A DNA stretch of 39,678 bases from a virus, in IMG/VR virus record IMGVR_UViG_3300034682_000226, positions 1-39,678 of that record, one strand, 5' to 3'. Both the position numbers and the translations under genes were made by a program. Below, in pieces: positions 30,876 through 37,580 of the stretch. Each line of letters starts with the position of its first letter. The stretch's first letter is position 1. The notes beneath the pieces are model-generated. The model saw nothing but the letters and a program-made list of their open reading frames with translations, was not told where the DNA came from and did no database searches.

Positions 30876-31172
30876 TCTGGCGATGTAAAAGGCCAGAACA
30901 CAACTGCATTGGCACTGCGCGACCAGCCGCGAAACTGGCACGGAGTGTATAGGCGAAAGGAAGCTTAAGTACCGAGGCTGAACCAGCACCGGCCCAGTGG
31001 GTTAGCTTGTTGGGGATGCCCTGATAAATATCGGAGCCTGCTTCTCAGTCAGTGCCAATGACAGTTGTGGTGAAACTCCTGCTGAGGTTGGGATTGACCC
31101 GTAATAAACCTCTCTAATGGTCTTAAAGACACAGGGAAAAAATAGAGGACGTTGTTGCCCCTCCACCACAGC
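30876..31172 (+). ncRNA. RNA module B (after the tRNA)
   Basis: Hairpin TCTGG/CCAGA (30876-30880 / 30893-30897), one A, then CACAACTG (30899-30906) pairing with CAGTTGTG (31062-31069). CATTGGCACTG (30907-30917) pairs with CAGTGCCAATG (31050-31060), leaving A31061 bulged: 19 pairs. The order matches module A, but the flanking helices have different sequence and keep pairing. GTTGTGGTG (31064-31072) can instead pair with CACCACAGC (31164-31172, one G-T pair). The interior holds CCAG/CTGG (30923-30926 / 30935-30938) and, after the helix, GAGGTT/AACCTC (31084-31089 / 31107-31112) around GGG/CCC. Confidence 0.75.
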
Positions 31173-31191
31173 CAACCGATTTGACCACCCC

Positions 31192-31203
31192 AAGGAGGTG
31201 ATC
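31192..31203 (+). promoter_or_regulatory. Twelve-base perfect complement to the 16S rRNA 3' end
   Basis: AAGGAGGTGATC is the exact complement of the last bases of bacterial 16S rRNA (GATCACCTCCTT). No ATG, GTG or TTG with usual spacing and an open frame follows. It lies in a possible hairpin with CACC/GGTG arms. It may bind 30S subunits without starting a protein, or serve a very short ORF. Confidence 0.55.
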
Positions 31204-31212
31204 ATATCTCCC

Positions 31213-31361
31213 ACCGCAGGGTTACGCGGTCGCCTGGTCCCGCTGTGAAGCGCCACCCAGGCCCTCGCCGAGAGGCGACAGTTTCGAAATGGTAGGTCTG
31301 CCCGTGAGGGCGCACTGGTGCCGACAACAAGAACGGCTGACTCGCTGTGAAGCGCTCAGCC
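31213..31361 (+). ncRNA. Hairpin cluster at the 3' end, four with GNRA loops
   Basis: In order: ACCGC/GCGGT (31213-31217 / 31226-31230); GCCTGG/CCAGGC (31232-31237 / 31257-31262) with inner CGCT-GTGA-AGCG (31241-31252); TCGCC-GAGA-GGCGA (31265-31278); GCCC-GTGA-GGGC (31300-31311); GGCTGA/TCAGCC (31335-31340 / 31356-31361) with inner CGCT-GTGA-AGCG (31343-31354). The second and last hairpins are copies with an identical tip but different, still paired, outer stems. Confidence 0.75.
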
Positions 31362-31379
31362 TCACCACAGGTGCAACGC

Positions 31380-31580
31380 ATGTGGTTACTACTCCTGATG
31401 TTGATCTGGCTGCTCGGGCTGGCTGCTGACCAACAAGCAACACCAACCGTCACCTCCATGGCGGCGCCATCAAGGGCTGTTCCACCGCTCACGATGGCAC
31501 AGGGCTCCAGGCCCTGCCAAACCAGCCCGACATGTTCTCTCCTGGCCCCGGCAACGGGGCCCTTATCCCACAAGCGATAG
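31380..31580 (+). CDS. Possible small secreted protein
   Basis: The ATG at 31380 has AGGTG seven nt upstream. The 66-residue product begins MWLLLLMLIWLLGLAADQQ, a signal-like segment, followed by a Thr/Pro/Ala/Ser-rich part. It is the first possible gene after the structured RNA. The N-terminus is persuasive, the rest is low-complexity, so a chance frame is not excluded. Confidence 0.4.
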   Translation: MWLLLLMLIWLLGLAADQQATPTVTSMAAPSRAVPPLTMAQGSRPCQTSPTCSLLAPATGPLSHKR

Positions 31581-31659
31581 CGGCCCAACAGCGGGTCACG
31601 GCCTCCTATTGCCTGTCGCTTGTGTGATGAGACCAATTTCAGAGATAGCGGAGGCAGCC

Positions 31660-31882
31660 ATGCACCCAAGCGAGTTCATTGCCAAGCACATCAAGGCAAC
31701 GCTGGAGAAAGAGCAATTCCCCCCCCCATGCGATCTCGCTGGGCGTGGCTGAAGCCAAGCGCTATTTCGACCGGACACCCAGCTTTGCCAAAGGAAAGGT
31801 GTTCGATGAGTGCCTCAAGGCGGCCCGCGCAGTAGCAAGGATCGCGAAGAAGGCGGAATCGGCCAAGCAGGCCAAGCCCTGA
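31660..31882 (+). pseudogene. Small gene with a frameshift at a nine-C run
   Basis: GGAGG lies 5 nt before the ATG at 31660. The frame reads M-H-P-S-E-F-I-A-K-H-I-K-A-T-L-E-K-E-Q-F and then meets a run of nine C (31719-31727), after which it stops within 12 codons. Removing one C would join it to the next frame, '...HAISLGVAEAKRYFDRTPSFAKGKVF...', giving about 73 residues that end 'SAKQAKP'. Either this is a sequencing error in the C run, a disabled gene, or a phase-variable tract. Confidence 0.6.
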
Positions 31883-31917
31883 TCCGGGGTACGGGTCGCA
31901 ACGAGTGAGGAAAGACC

Positions 31918-32247
31918 ATGAAACAGCGCATCGAACCAGTAGAGGTGCAGCGGGATCAGCAGGGGTTCTGGGTTCACCCTGACTTCCCTGACTTTGGTGA
32001 AACACTTGGCAGCCAATTTACCGAGTGGCAGCAGGAGCAAGGCATTGATTGCTCTTTTGTATCCATGGAAGAGGACTTGCCAGAAGGCATGATCGAGCGA
32101 TGGGAAACTGACGGTGATTACATCCAGCTTGTCACTGAATGGACACCTACTCCTCCTGCCAGCTCTGATTGGTTCCTGCTAGGAATCTGGGATACAGAAG
32201 ATGGCCCCGTTGCTTTGTTCGCCCGCCATAGCAAGGAGGTTGCATGA
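31918..32247 (+). CDS. Small unknown acidic protein
   Basis: The 109-residue product has GAGG before its ATG. It starts MKQRIEPVEVQRDQQGFWVHP and contains 'ETDGDYIQLVTEWTPTPPASS' and 'WFLLGIWDTEDGPVALFAR'. Acidic and Trp-rich, likely beta-sheet. It is coupled to the next gene by a 4-nt overlap. No family recognised. Confidence 0.65.
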   Translation: MKQRIEPVEVQRDQQGFWVHPDFPDFGETLGSQFTEWQQEQGIDCSFVSMEEDLPEGMIERWETDGDYIQLVTEWTPTPPASSDWFLLGIWDTEDGPVALFARHSKEVA

Positions 32248-32867
32248 GCCAGCAACTACCAGAGCTGCTCCAGCGCCTGCAGCTTTCGTTAAACACTCAG
32301 GGCGGCCGTTTCACTGCTGACCCGTTCTTTTGCGTGTTCTCCAAGCGCGAGATTGTTGTTGATGCTGACTATGACCACGACCGGATTTTTTGGTGGCATC
32401 AAGAAAAGCACGTAGAGGCCTCAGAGACGACTGAGCGAAGACTGGAGAGCCTCCGACGGGATGGCCGCGAAACTGGCGACTGGGTAAAGCTGGCCGTCAA
32501 AGAGATCGACAATTTCGAAACAGCCTGCTTCACAGAGCAGGGCTGCAAGGACTTCCTCGAGATCCAAGGCCACAACCTGCGCAAGCCGTTCATCTACGCC
32601 ACTAGCCTGTTCCGCAACAGGGAAATGATCGCCCTGCGCGAGGCGTTGATGGCGGGTCAATTCGCAGATGTGAATGAACTGAATCGGCTTAAAGAAGAGC
32701 AGGCAGCCCTCATCGAATTCATCAAAGAGACAGCCGATGTTCTTGATGAGCTGAGCAGTGAAATTCTGACCTCACGCCTTAAGGGTGGAGCAGCCGGCGC
32801 GGCATCCGGTCTGCGCAAGGCTGCGGCTCGCCTTTCAGATGCGTTTTGTGTGGAGAGTGCAGCATGA
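32244..32867 (+). CDS. Unknown early phage protein
   Basis: The 207-residue product starts MSQQLPELLQRLQLSLNTQGG. It has a mixed N-terminal half with 'FFCVFSKREIVVDADYDHDRIFWWHQEKH' and a helical second half with 'LKEEQAALIEFIKETADVLDELSSEIL', probably coiled coil. Overlaps of 4 nt with both neighbours show tight coupling. I do not recognise it. Confidence 0.6.
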   Translation: MSQQLPELLQRLQLSLNTQGGRFTADPFFCVFSKREIVVDADYDHDRIFWWHQEKHVEASETTERRLESLRRDGRETGDWVKLAVKEIDNFETACFTEQGCKDFLEIQGHNLRKPFIYATSLFRNREMIALREALMAGQFADVNELNRLKEEQAALIEFIKETADVLDELSSEILTSRLKGGAAGAASGLRKAAARLSDAFCVESAA

Positions 32868-34636
32868 ACCACTACGCCCAAGCACTGGCAGAGCTCCAGC
32901 TCCAGCCTGACCACGAACTCAAGCAGATCGGCGACCAGTGGCAGACTCCCAAGCCGCTAGCCTGGGGGCTGTTCCACCACTTCGCCCCCACACTGGGGCC
33001 GGTGGTGCTCGACATGTTCGCCGACGACTGCAACGCCCTGGTGCCGAACTACTACGATGCGGCCGACAACGCCCTCACTCAAGAGCTGGCATCCGACCTA
33101 CGCCGCCTGGGTGGTGCAGCCTACGGCAACCCGCCCTACTCCCGCCCATGCGTCGATGGTGAGGGCAACCACATCACCGGGATGGAGCCAATCCTCAACT
33201 TCTGCCGCGAGCAGCGGGCGCAGGGCGCCAAGATCATGCTGCTCATCAAGGCCGCTACCAGCGAAACATGGTGGCCAGAGGATGCAGACTTTATCCAGTT
33301 CATCAGCGGCCGCATCGGCTTTGAGGTGCCGATCTGGTACGTCCCGCGTGATCCGAAGAAGGACAAACCAAGCTCCAGCGGTTTCGCCTCCGCCGTGGTG
33401 ATCTTCGATGCCAGCTGGCATGGCGAGCGCCGCCCAGAAGCCCGCCTGCGCCGTGACGACCTGATCACCACAGGCCAGATCATCCTCGACATGATCCACC
33501 GCCAGGCTGTTGCGCTCAACGAAGAGGCCAGCCAAGCGATTGCCAAGTCAGTCAATGCAGAGCCCGCCATGCTGCAAGACCTGCCTGCCGTTGCAACGCC
33601 GGCGGAGTGGGAGCCTCCGGTGGCAACCGATAACCAGACCAATGAGGCCGCTGCCCAAGAGCTGGCTTTGTTGGAGTTTGGCGAAGATAAACATGCTGAT
33701 CAGGTTGAGTCGGTCACGACTATTGGCACACATCACCCTGACTATGCCGAGCCCGGTCTTTATCTGGTTCGATATGTCGATGAAGTTGCCGAGCTCTCAG
33801 ATGCAGACCAGAACACCCTGCGCAGCTATCTGAAAGGGTGGTTTGATGAAGGCGAGTCACCGTCCGAGATCTGCTATCGCCTCACGCTGGCGGCAGCCAA
33901 CCTCAAAGCAGGCAAGCAGGTCCATGACGGCTTTGTGGTGCGCGGTCGTACACCGACACTGCCACACTGGCAGCGCCACCCTGCTGTCAAGGCGGTGATC
34001 TACCAGATTGACGATGCAGACATCCTGACACCGGCCAAGACGTCCGAACTGGCAGGCTGGGTCATCGACAACCTGACAACCAGCTTTGATCTGGTGGAGC
34101 TGGCTGCAGCCAAGGCTGCCGAGTTGCTGGCGCAGAGTGCCGCACCTGTGCAGAGCGAACAGCAGCTTGAGCTGTTAGGTGGGTCTGAGCATGAACAGGA
34201 TACCCACCAGCTAGACGAGGCAACCAACATCAAGCCCCTAGAAGACTGGGCCTTCGACTATCAGAACGACGAGCTTAATCTGGGCGGCGCCGAGTGGTCG
34301 TGCTTCGTCGCCGTGTTGACCGTGCTCTACGGCGACAAGGAGCATTACACCGCCAGGGAGGTGGCGATCGCCATCTCCATCAGCGATGAGCAGCTCATGG
34401 ACGAATACACCACCCTGCACGAGGAAACCAAGGTGCTACTGCGCAAGGCTGTCTCCACTCTGAAACAGGTTGAAGGATACAACTTCACAGAGTCTTTCCC
34501 CATGCTCGACCGGCACCGCCAAGAGGCCGTCATCGCTTTGCTGAACGCCCTGCACAACGACCCGAGCCTCAGCCCAATCACGCAAAAGAGTGTGATGATC
34601 AACGCCATTACCCGAGTGAATGAGGTTATGGCATGA
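32864..34636 (+). CDS. Phage N6-adenine methyltransferase (Dam) fused to a long C-terminal region
   Basis: The ATG at 32864 has GGAGAG upstream and overlaps the previous stop; 590 residues. Residues about 20-220 are a phage Dam domain: 'DQWQTPKPLAWGLF', 'VLDMFADD' (50-55 region), and the catalytic N-P-P-Y-S at 89-93. The remaining ~370 residues have no recognised domain: a linker, then two helical blocks ('ADILTPAKTSELAGWVIDNL', 'LRKAVSTLKQVEGYN'). Stand-alone phage Dam proteins are about 170-200 residues, so the extension is unusual. It may protect phage DNA from host restriction. Confidence 0.85.
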   Translation: MNHYAQALAELQLQPDHELKQIGDQWQTPKPLAWGLFHHFAPTLGPVVLDMFADDCNALVPNYYDAADNALTQELASDLRRLGGAAYGNPPYSRPCVDGEGNHITGMEPILNFCREQRAQGAKIMLLIKAATSETWWPEDADFIQFISGRIGFEVPIWYVPRDPKKDKPSSSGFASAVVIFDASWHGERRPEARLRRDDLITTGQIILDMIHRQAVALNEEASQAIAKSVNAEPAMLQDLPAVATPAEWEPPVATDNQTNEAAAQELALLEFGEDKHADQVESVTTIGTHHPDYAEPGLYLVRYVDEVAELSDADQNTLRSYLKGWFDEGESPSEICYRLTLAAANLKAGKQVHDGFVVRGRTPTLPHWQRHPAVKAVIYQIDDADILTPAKTSELAGWVIDNLTTSFDLVELAAAKAAELLAQSAAPVQSEQQLELLGGSEHEQDTHQLDEATNIKPLEDWAFDYQNDELNLGGAEWSCFVAVLTVLYGDKEHYTAREVAIAISISDEQLMDEYTTLHEETKVLLRKAVSTLKQVEGYNFTESFPMLDRHRQEAVIALLNALHNDPSLSPITQKSVMINAITRVNEVMA

Positions 34637-35391
34637 GCATTGACATCCTTTCAATTAGAAATCTTGTTGATGCAGGTGCGCTATTTGTATCAAACCATTC
34701 TGGTGGAAAAGATAGCCAAGCGATGCTTATAAAGTTGCTCGATCTAATCCCGCATAACCAGCTCATCGTTGTGCATGCTTCACTCGGCACGGTGGAATGG
34801 CCAGGCGCGATGGAGCTTGCACGCGACCAAGCTGCAGATGCCAGCCTGCCGTTTATCGTGGCTACAGCTCGCAAGACCCTGCTGGAGATGGTCGCCCGTC
34901 GCTTTGAGACCCGCCCGGAGGTACCGAGCTGGCCATCTGCCAGCACGAGGCAATGCACCAGCGACCTGAAACGCGGGCCTATACAACGAGAGATCAGGGC
35001 GTAGGCGAAGGCCAACGGCTTTAAGACCATCGTCAACTGTCTCGGATTACGGGCGCAGGAATCGCCGGGAAGAGCGAAGCGCAAGGCCTTTCGCAAGAAC
35101 GAGACAGACTCCAACTCAGTGCTTACCTGGTACGAGTGGTTGCCGGTTCACGAGCTGCTTACCGAAGAGGTATTCGCCACCATCAGAGATGCAGGTCAGG
35201 ATCCGCACTATGCCTATGCGCTTGGCAATGAGCGTTTGAGCTGCGTGTTTTGCATCATGTCTAGCCGGAATGACCTGAAGAACGGGGCTGAGCATCGCTC
35301 TGAGTTGCTGAAGCAATATGCCGAAATGGAAGTCATCACTGGATACACGATGCATATGAGCCGCATCCCAATCTTGGAGCTAACAGCATGA
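34633..35391 (+). pseudogene. PAPS-reductase-family protein interrupted by an in-frame amber codon
   Basis: The frame from 34633 has the PP-loop 'SNHSGGKDSQAML' (S-G-G-K-D-S) and runs 123 codons to a TAG at 35002-35004. The same frame then stays open for another 128 codons with the family's C-terminal cysteines 'RLSCVFCIMSSRNDL'. So the two halves form one 252-codon gene with a single nonsense codon, replacing probably Tyr or Gln. Phage members of this family (PAPS reductase/DndC-like) are thought to act in sulfur chemistry on nucleic acids. Either the gene is broken or the amber is read through. Confidence 0.85.
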
Positions 35392-35546
35392 CCACTTCAA
35401 ACAGCCAGAAGCTGATCTGCAGCAAAGGCCTGAAGAAAGACCGATCGGCGGCCGAAGCGCTCAAACGCCGCCAGCAGAAGCGCAATGAAATCGAACTCCG
35501 CCAGCTGGCCCGCCAGTATGGCATTGACCACAAGGAGATGCAGTGA
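35388..35546 (+). CDS. Small basic protein (52 residues)
   Basis: The ATG at 35388 overlaps the stop of the PAPS-reductase-like gene, and the stop overlaps the next start. The product begins M-T-T-S-N-S-Q-K-L-I-C-S-K-G and is rich in Arg, Lys and Gln ('ALKRRQQKRNEIELRQLARQ'), so it is likely one helix. The chain of overlaps makes it credible. Function unknown. Confidence 0.65.
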   Translation: MTTSNSQKLICSKGLKKDRSAAEALKRRQQKRNEIELRQLARQYGIDHKEMQ

Positions 35547-36172
35547 TGACCAATCAGACCCCGGCAGCTCACTGGCGCGAGAAAGGCGAGCCGGATCCGC
35601 ACGGTAGCTACTACGACCGCGAGCGAGCACAACTGGCGCTTGGCGACCTTACCGATGACGAACTGGCCAATGCTGTCTTTATGCACGGCGATGACAAGCC
35701 ATCTATCGCAGAGATCATCGCTGGCACAGCCAAGATGCCGATCGTGTACCTCACCGCTGCCAAAGAGCGGATCCGCTGGCTGTCTCGCAAGGTTGAGGGA
35801 AGCAAGCAGCGCCACAAGGAACTCATCAGTCTGCTGACCGATAGCCTCGACGTTAACAAAGCCCTTGGGTTTCTGATTGAGAGCAGCAGCAACCCCGGCA
35901 AGGATGAGGCGCTCGAGATCCTCGGTGCTCACGTTGCAAAGTGCGAGCAAGCGCTCGACATCGAGCCGGAGACGCAAGGTGACACCGTGACAGAGGCCCC
36001 ATGCTCCAAACATGTGGCGTGGAGAATGATGTCTGGTGACTGGCGGGATGAGCTCGTTTCAATCCATGGCCCTGACGGACTCATCGCCAGCGGCCTCACA
36101 GTAAACCAGGCGACAGCAATCATCGCCGCTCACGGAGGTGTCAGCGATTCGAGTCAAGGCGGTGCAGCATGA
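35546..36172 (+). CDS. Unknown phage protein (ead/Ea22-like N-terminus)
   Basis: The ATG at 35546 overlaps the preceding TGA; 208 residues. The N-terminus 'HWREKGEPDPHGSYYDRERAQLALGDLTDDELANAVFMHGD' (cited in part) is a common start in early phage proteins of lambdoid phages, followed by 'ITAAKERIRWLSRKVEG'-like helix and a variable end. Such proteins are modular and nonessential. Function unknown. Confidence 0.65.
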   Translation: MTNQTPAAHWREKGEPDPHGSYYDRERAQLALGDLTDDELANAVFMHGDDKPSIAEIIAGTAKMPIVYLTAAKERIRWLSRKVEGSKQRHKELISLLTDSLDVNKALGFLIESSSNPGKDEALEILGAHVAKCEQALDIEPETQGDTVTEAPCSKHVAWRMMSGDWRDELVSIHGPDGLIASGLTVNQATAIIAAHGGVSDSSQGGAA

Positions 36173-36594
36173 GCATCGTGCAGGACATGGCCGAGTGGAT
36201 TCACGGCAGAGAAGGCGGGGCCATCAGTGCCGAGGTGGCAGCCGAGTTCACCCTCACTGTCAGCGAGGCCAGCATTGTTATGGGGCAGATCCACAGAGAG
36301 TCCCGCTTCACTACCCGGGTTGAGCACTTCCGTCTGGTCGGGGATAACGGCCGTGGCCGCCACACTCGCCGCCTCTATGTTGACGTGGTGAAGCCGCCGC
36401 AGTGGCGCAAGACCCCGGTGATAGGCACTTGCGGGGATCAGGTGGTCAGGTTCGACAGCGTCACCGACGCCGAGACCAAGGGCGGATTTGTCCGAGTTGG
36501 CATCACCCGCTGCCTTGCCGGCCAGCAAGAGAAGCACGGCGGGTACAGTTGGGAAATTGCCACACAAGAGAAGCGAGGGGTTGTTAATGGGTAA
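36169..36594 (+). CDS. Unknown small protein with possible winged helix
   Basis: The 141-residue product starts MSIVQDMAEWIHGREGG and continues 'AISAEVAAEFTLTVSEASIVMGQIHRE', which could be a helix-turn-helix (residues about 15-45), then 'RRLYVDVVKPPQWRKTPV'. The second half is beta-rich. It overlaps its upstream neighbour by 4 nt. The DNA-binding idea is tentative. Confidence 0.55.
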   Translation: MSIVQDMAEWIHGREGGAISAEVAAEFTLTVSEASIVMGQIHRESRFTTRVEHFRLVGDNGRGRHTRRLYVDVVKPPQWRKTPVIGTCGDQVVRFDSVTDAETKGGFVRVGITRCLAGQQEKHGGYSWEIATQEKRGVVNG

Positions 36595-36853
36595 TCGAAT
36601 CGGAAAGTTTGCAGTGAGCGGGCACAACATCAGACCTGGAAATTATGAGCTGATGCGGGCTATCCAGAAAGACATGGTCGTGTTGCACATCGAGCACAAC
36701 GTGTTCAAAGACGAGGCGGTGTTCACCGCTGAGCATCCTGCATTTGATGAGATAGGCGAGGGGGCAATAACTCCAACGTATGTAGTCGAAGTTGATGTTG
36801 ATGACAACGATCAAATGTTCGTTGAGTTCAAGCGAGATCACGATGATGCATAA
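36587..36853 (+). CDS. Small unknown protein
   Basis: The ATG at 36587 has GAGGGG six nt upstream; 88 residues starting MGNRIGKFAVSGHNIRPGN. It has 'MRAIQKDMVVLHIEHNVFKDEAVF' and an acidic end 'VEVDVDDNDQMFVEFKRD'. A short beta-sheet protein; no family recognised. Confidence 0.6.
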   Translation: MGNRIGKFAVSGHNIRPGNYELMRAIQKDMVVLHIEHNVFKDEAVFTAEHPAFDEIGEGAITPTYVVEVDVDDNDQMFVEFKRDHDDA

Positions 36854-37034
36854 GTACAGCTACACCCTGAGCGCCGCGACAGAACTGGGCTCTGCGCCGG
36901 ATCGCCTGACCGGCACCATCGAGGCACACCACCCGATGACCCACCAACAGATCAGGCTGGCCGCCATCGACAAGGCCCCAGCCCAGTATCTCAACTTCAA
37001 CGAGCTGGAGTACCGGGAGGAAGCCAGTGAATAG
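36843..37034 (+). CDS. Small unknown protein
   Basis: The start is an ATG pair at 36843-36848 that overlaps the previous stop. The 63-residue product begins MMHKYSYTLSAATELGSAPD and has 'GTIEAHHPMTHQQIRLAAIDKAP'. It is coupled to both neighbours. Function unknown. Confidence 0.55.
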   Translation: MMHKYSYTLSAATELGSAPDRLTGTIEAHHPMTHQQIRLAAIDKAPAQYLNFNELEYREEASE

Positions 37035-37245
37035 CAGACAACGGCGAAAGCAGGCCGCCGCAGAGCACCAGCTTAAACGAGAGGAGCGTGAGCTTCAGCG
37101 AAAGCTGCAAGCCATGCGCAACGGTCCACCGCCGCGCAACTTACGCACCTCTCTTGTCATGTGTGCCATGGTCGCAGCGCTGAGCTCGGCCCCGGCAATA
37201 GAGATCAGCGAGCCACAATGGAAACTGAAAAAGCGAAGGGCGTAG
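37027..37245 (+). CDS. Small basic protein with a hydrophobic segment
   Basis: The frame starts at a GTG at 37027 that overlaps the previous gene end. The 72-residue product begins M-N-S-R-Q-R-R-K-Q-A-A-A-E-H-Q, a charged helix, and has one hydrophobic stretch 'LVMCAMVAALSSAPAI'. The GTG start and mixed features make it a moderate call. Confidence 0.45.
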   Translation: MNSRQRRKQAAAEHQLKREERELQRKLQAMRNGPPPRNLRTSLVMCAMVAALSSAPAIEISEPQWKLKKRRA

Positions 37246-37295
37246 CCATCCTGGTGATCGCCACAGTGATACTGGCCACCCTGGCCGCGATGTAA
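37218..37295 (+). CDS. 25-residue membrane micropeptide
   Basis: A short frame M-E-T-E-K-A-K-G-V-A-I-L-V-I-A-T-V-I-L-A then T-L-A-A-M and TAA encodes a single membrane helix after a charged start. It overlaps the end of the preceding gene. The ribosome site is weak; the clean hydrophobic pattern is the only evidence. Confidence 0.4.
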   Translation: METEKAKGVAILVIATVILATLAAM

Positions 37296-37322
37296 CAGAT
37301 AACAACTGTCCGGGAGGACACG

Positions 37323-37580
37323 ATGAGCACCAAACTCCACCAACGCAATTACCGCGATGATATGGCTCAGGCCATCCAGCAAGAGCAGTCAGGCAACTTT
37401 GCCGATGCTGCGCTCTCCTACAAGAAGGCCCAGCACCACGCCGCCAGCGCCAATATGCTGAGCAAGGCCAAGTTCGCCATGGCCCGCCGCATTCGCTGCC
37501 TCAAGAGCGCCAAAGATCCAGAGTGGCGCCAGGTAAACGAGAAGTTCCAGCAACTCCACCAGACGCTGGAGGCTCGCTGA
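37323..37580 (+). CDS. ANR-family regulator-like protein
   Basis: GGGAGG lies upstream of the ATG at 37323. The 85-residue product has '[31 protein letters not shown]' and '[15 protein letters not shown]', following the ANR pattern of an N-terminal R-N-Y-like start, a G-x-F-x-x-A-A-x-x-Y/W turn and a conserved R-x-x-x-C (R-R-I-R-C-L). ANR proteins are small phage and plasmid-borne regulators that restrain AraC-type activators. It overlaps the SSB start. Confidence 0.6.
   Translation: MSTKLHQRNYRDDMAQAIQQEQSGNFADAALSYKKAQHHAASANMLSKAKFAMARRIRCLKSAKDPEWRQVNEKFQQLHQTLEAR

Larger units (their letters stand above)
30064..31370 (+). ncRNA. Large structured phage RNA with embedded tRNA-Pro
   Basis: No ORF with a ribosome site fits this stretch, yet it is GC-rich and full of long complementary segments. 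A complete tRNA lies in its middle. Each flank has a copy of one structural module with covarying helices, plus single hairpins with GNRA loops. The ends are inferred: the 5' end from the promoter, the 3' end from the last hairpin before the ORF at 31380; no terminator is seen, so it may continue into the operon mRNA. Organisation recalls giant phage RNAs such as GOLLD and ROOL, but no named family is recognised. The function is unknown; options include an RNA particle, an antitermination leader or ribosome-related control. Confidence 0.75.

Noticed and set aside
31202-31669. Minus-strand frame in the structured region
   Set aside because: It is antisense to the RNA hairpins and the tRNA-side transcript, has no ribosome site and no recognised domain.
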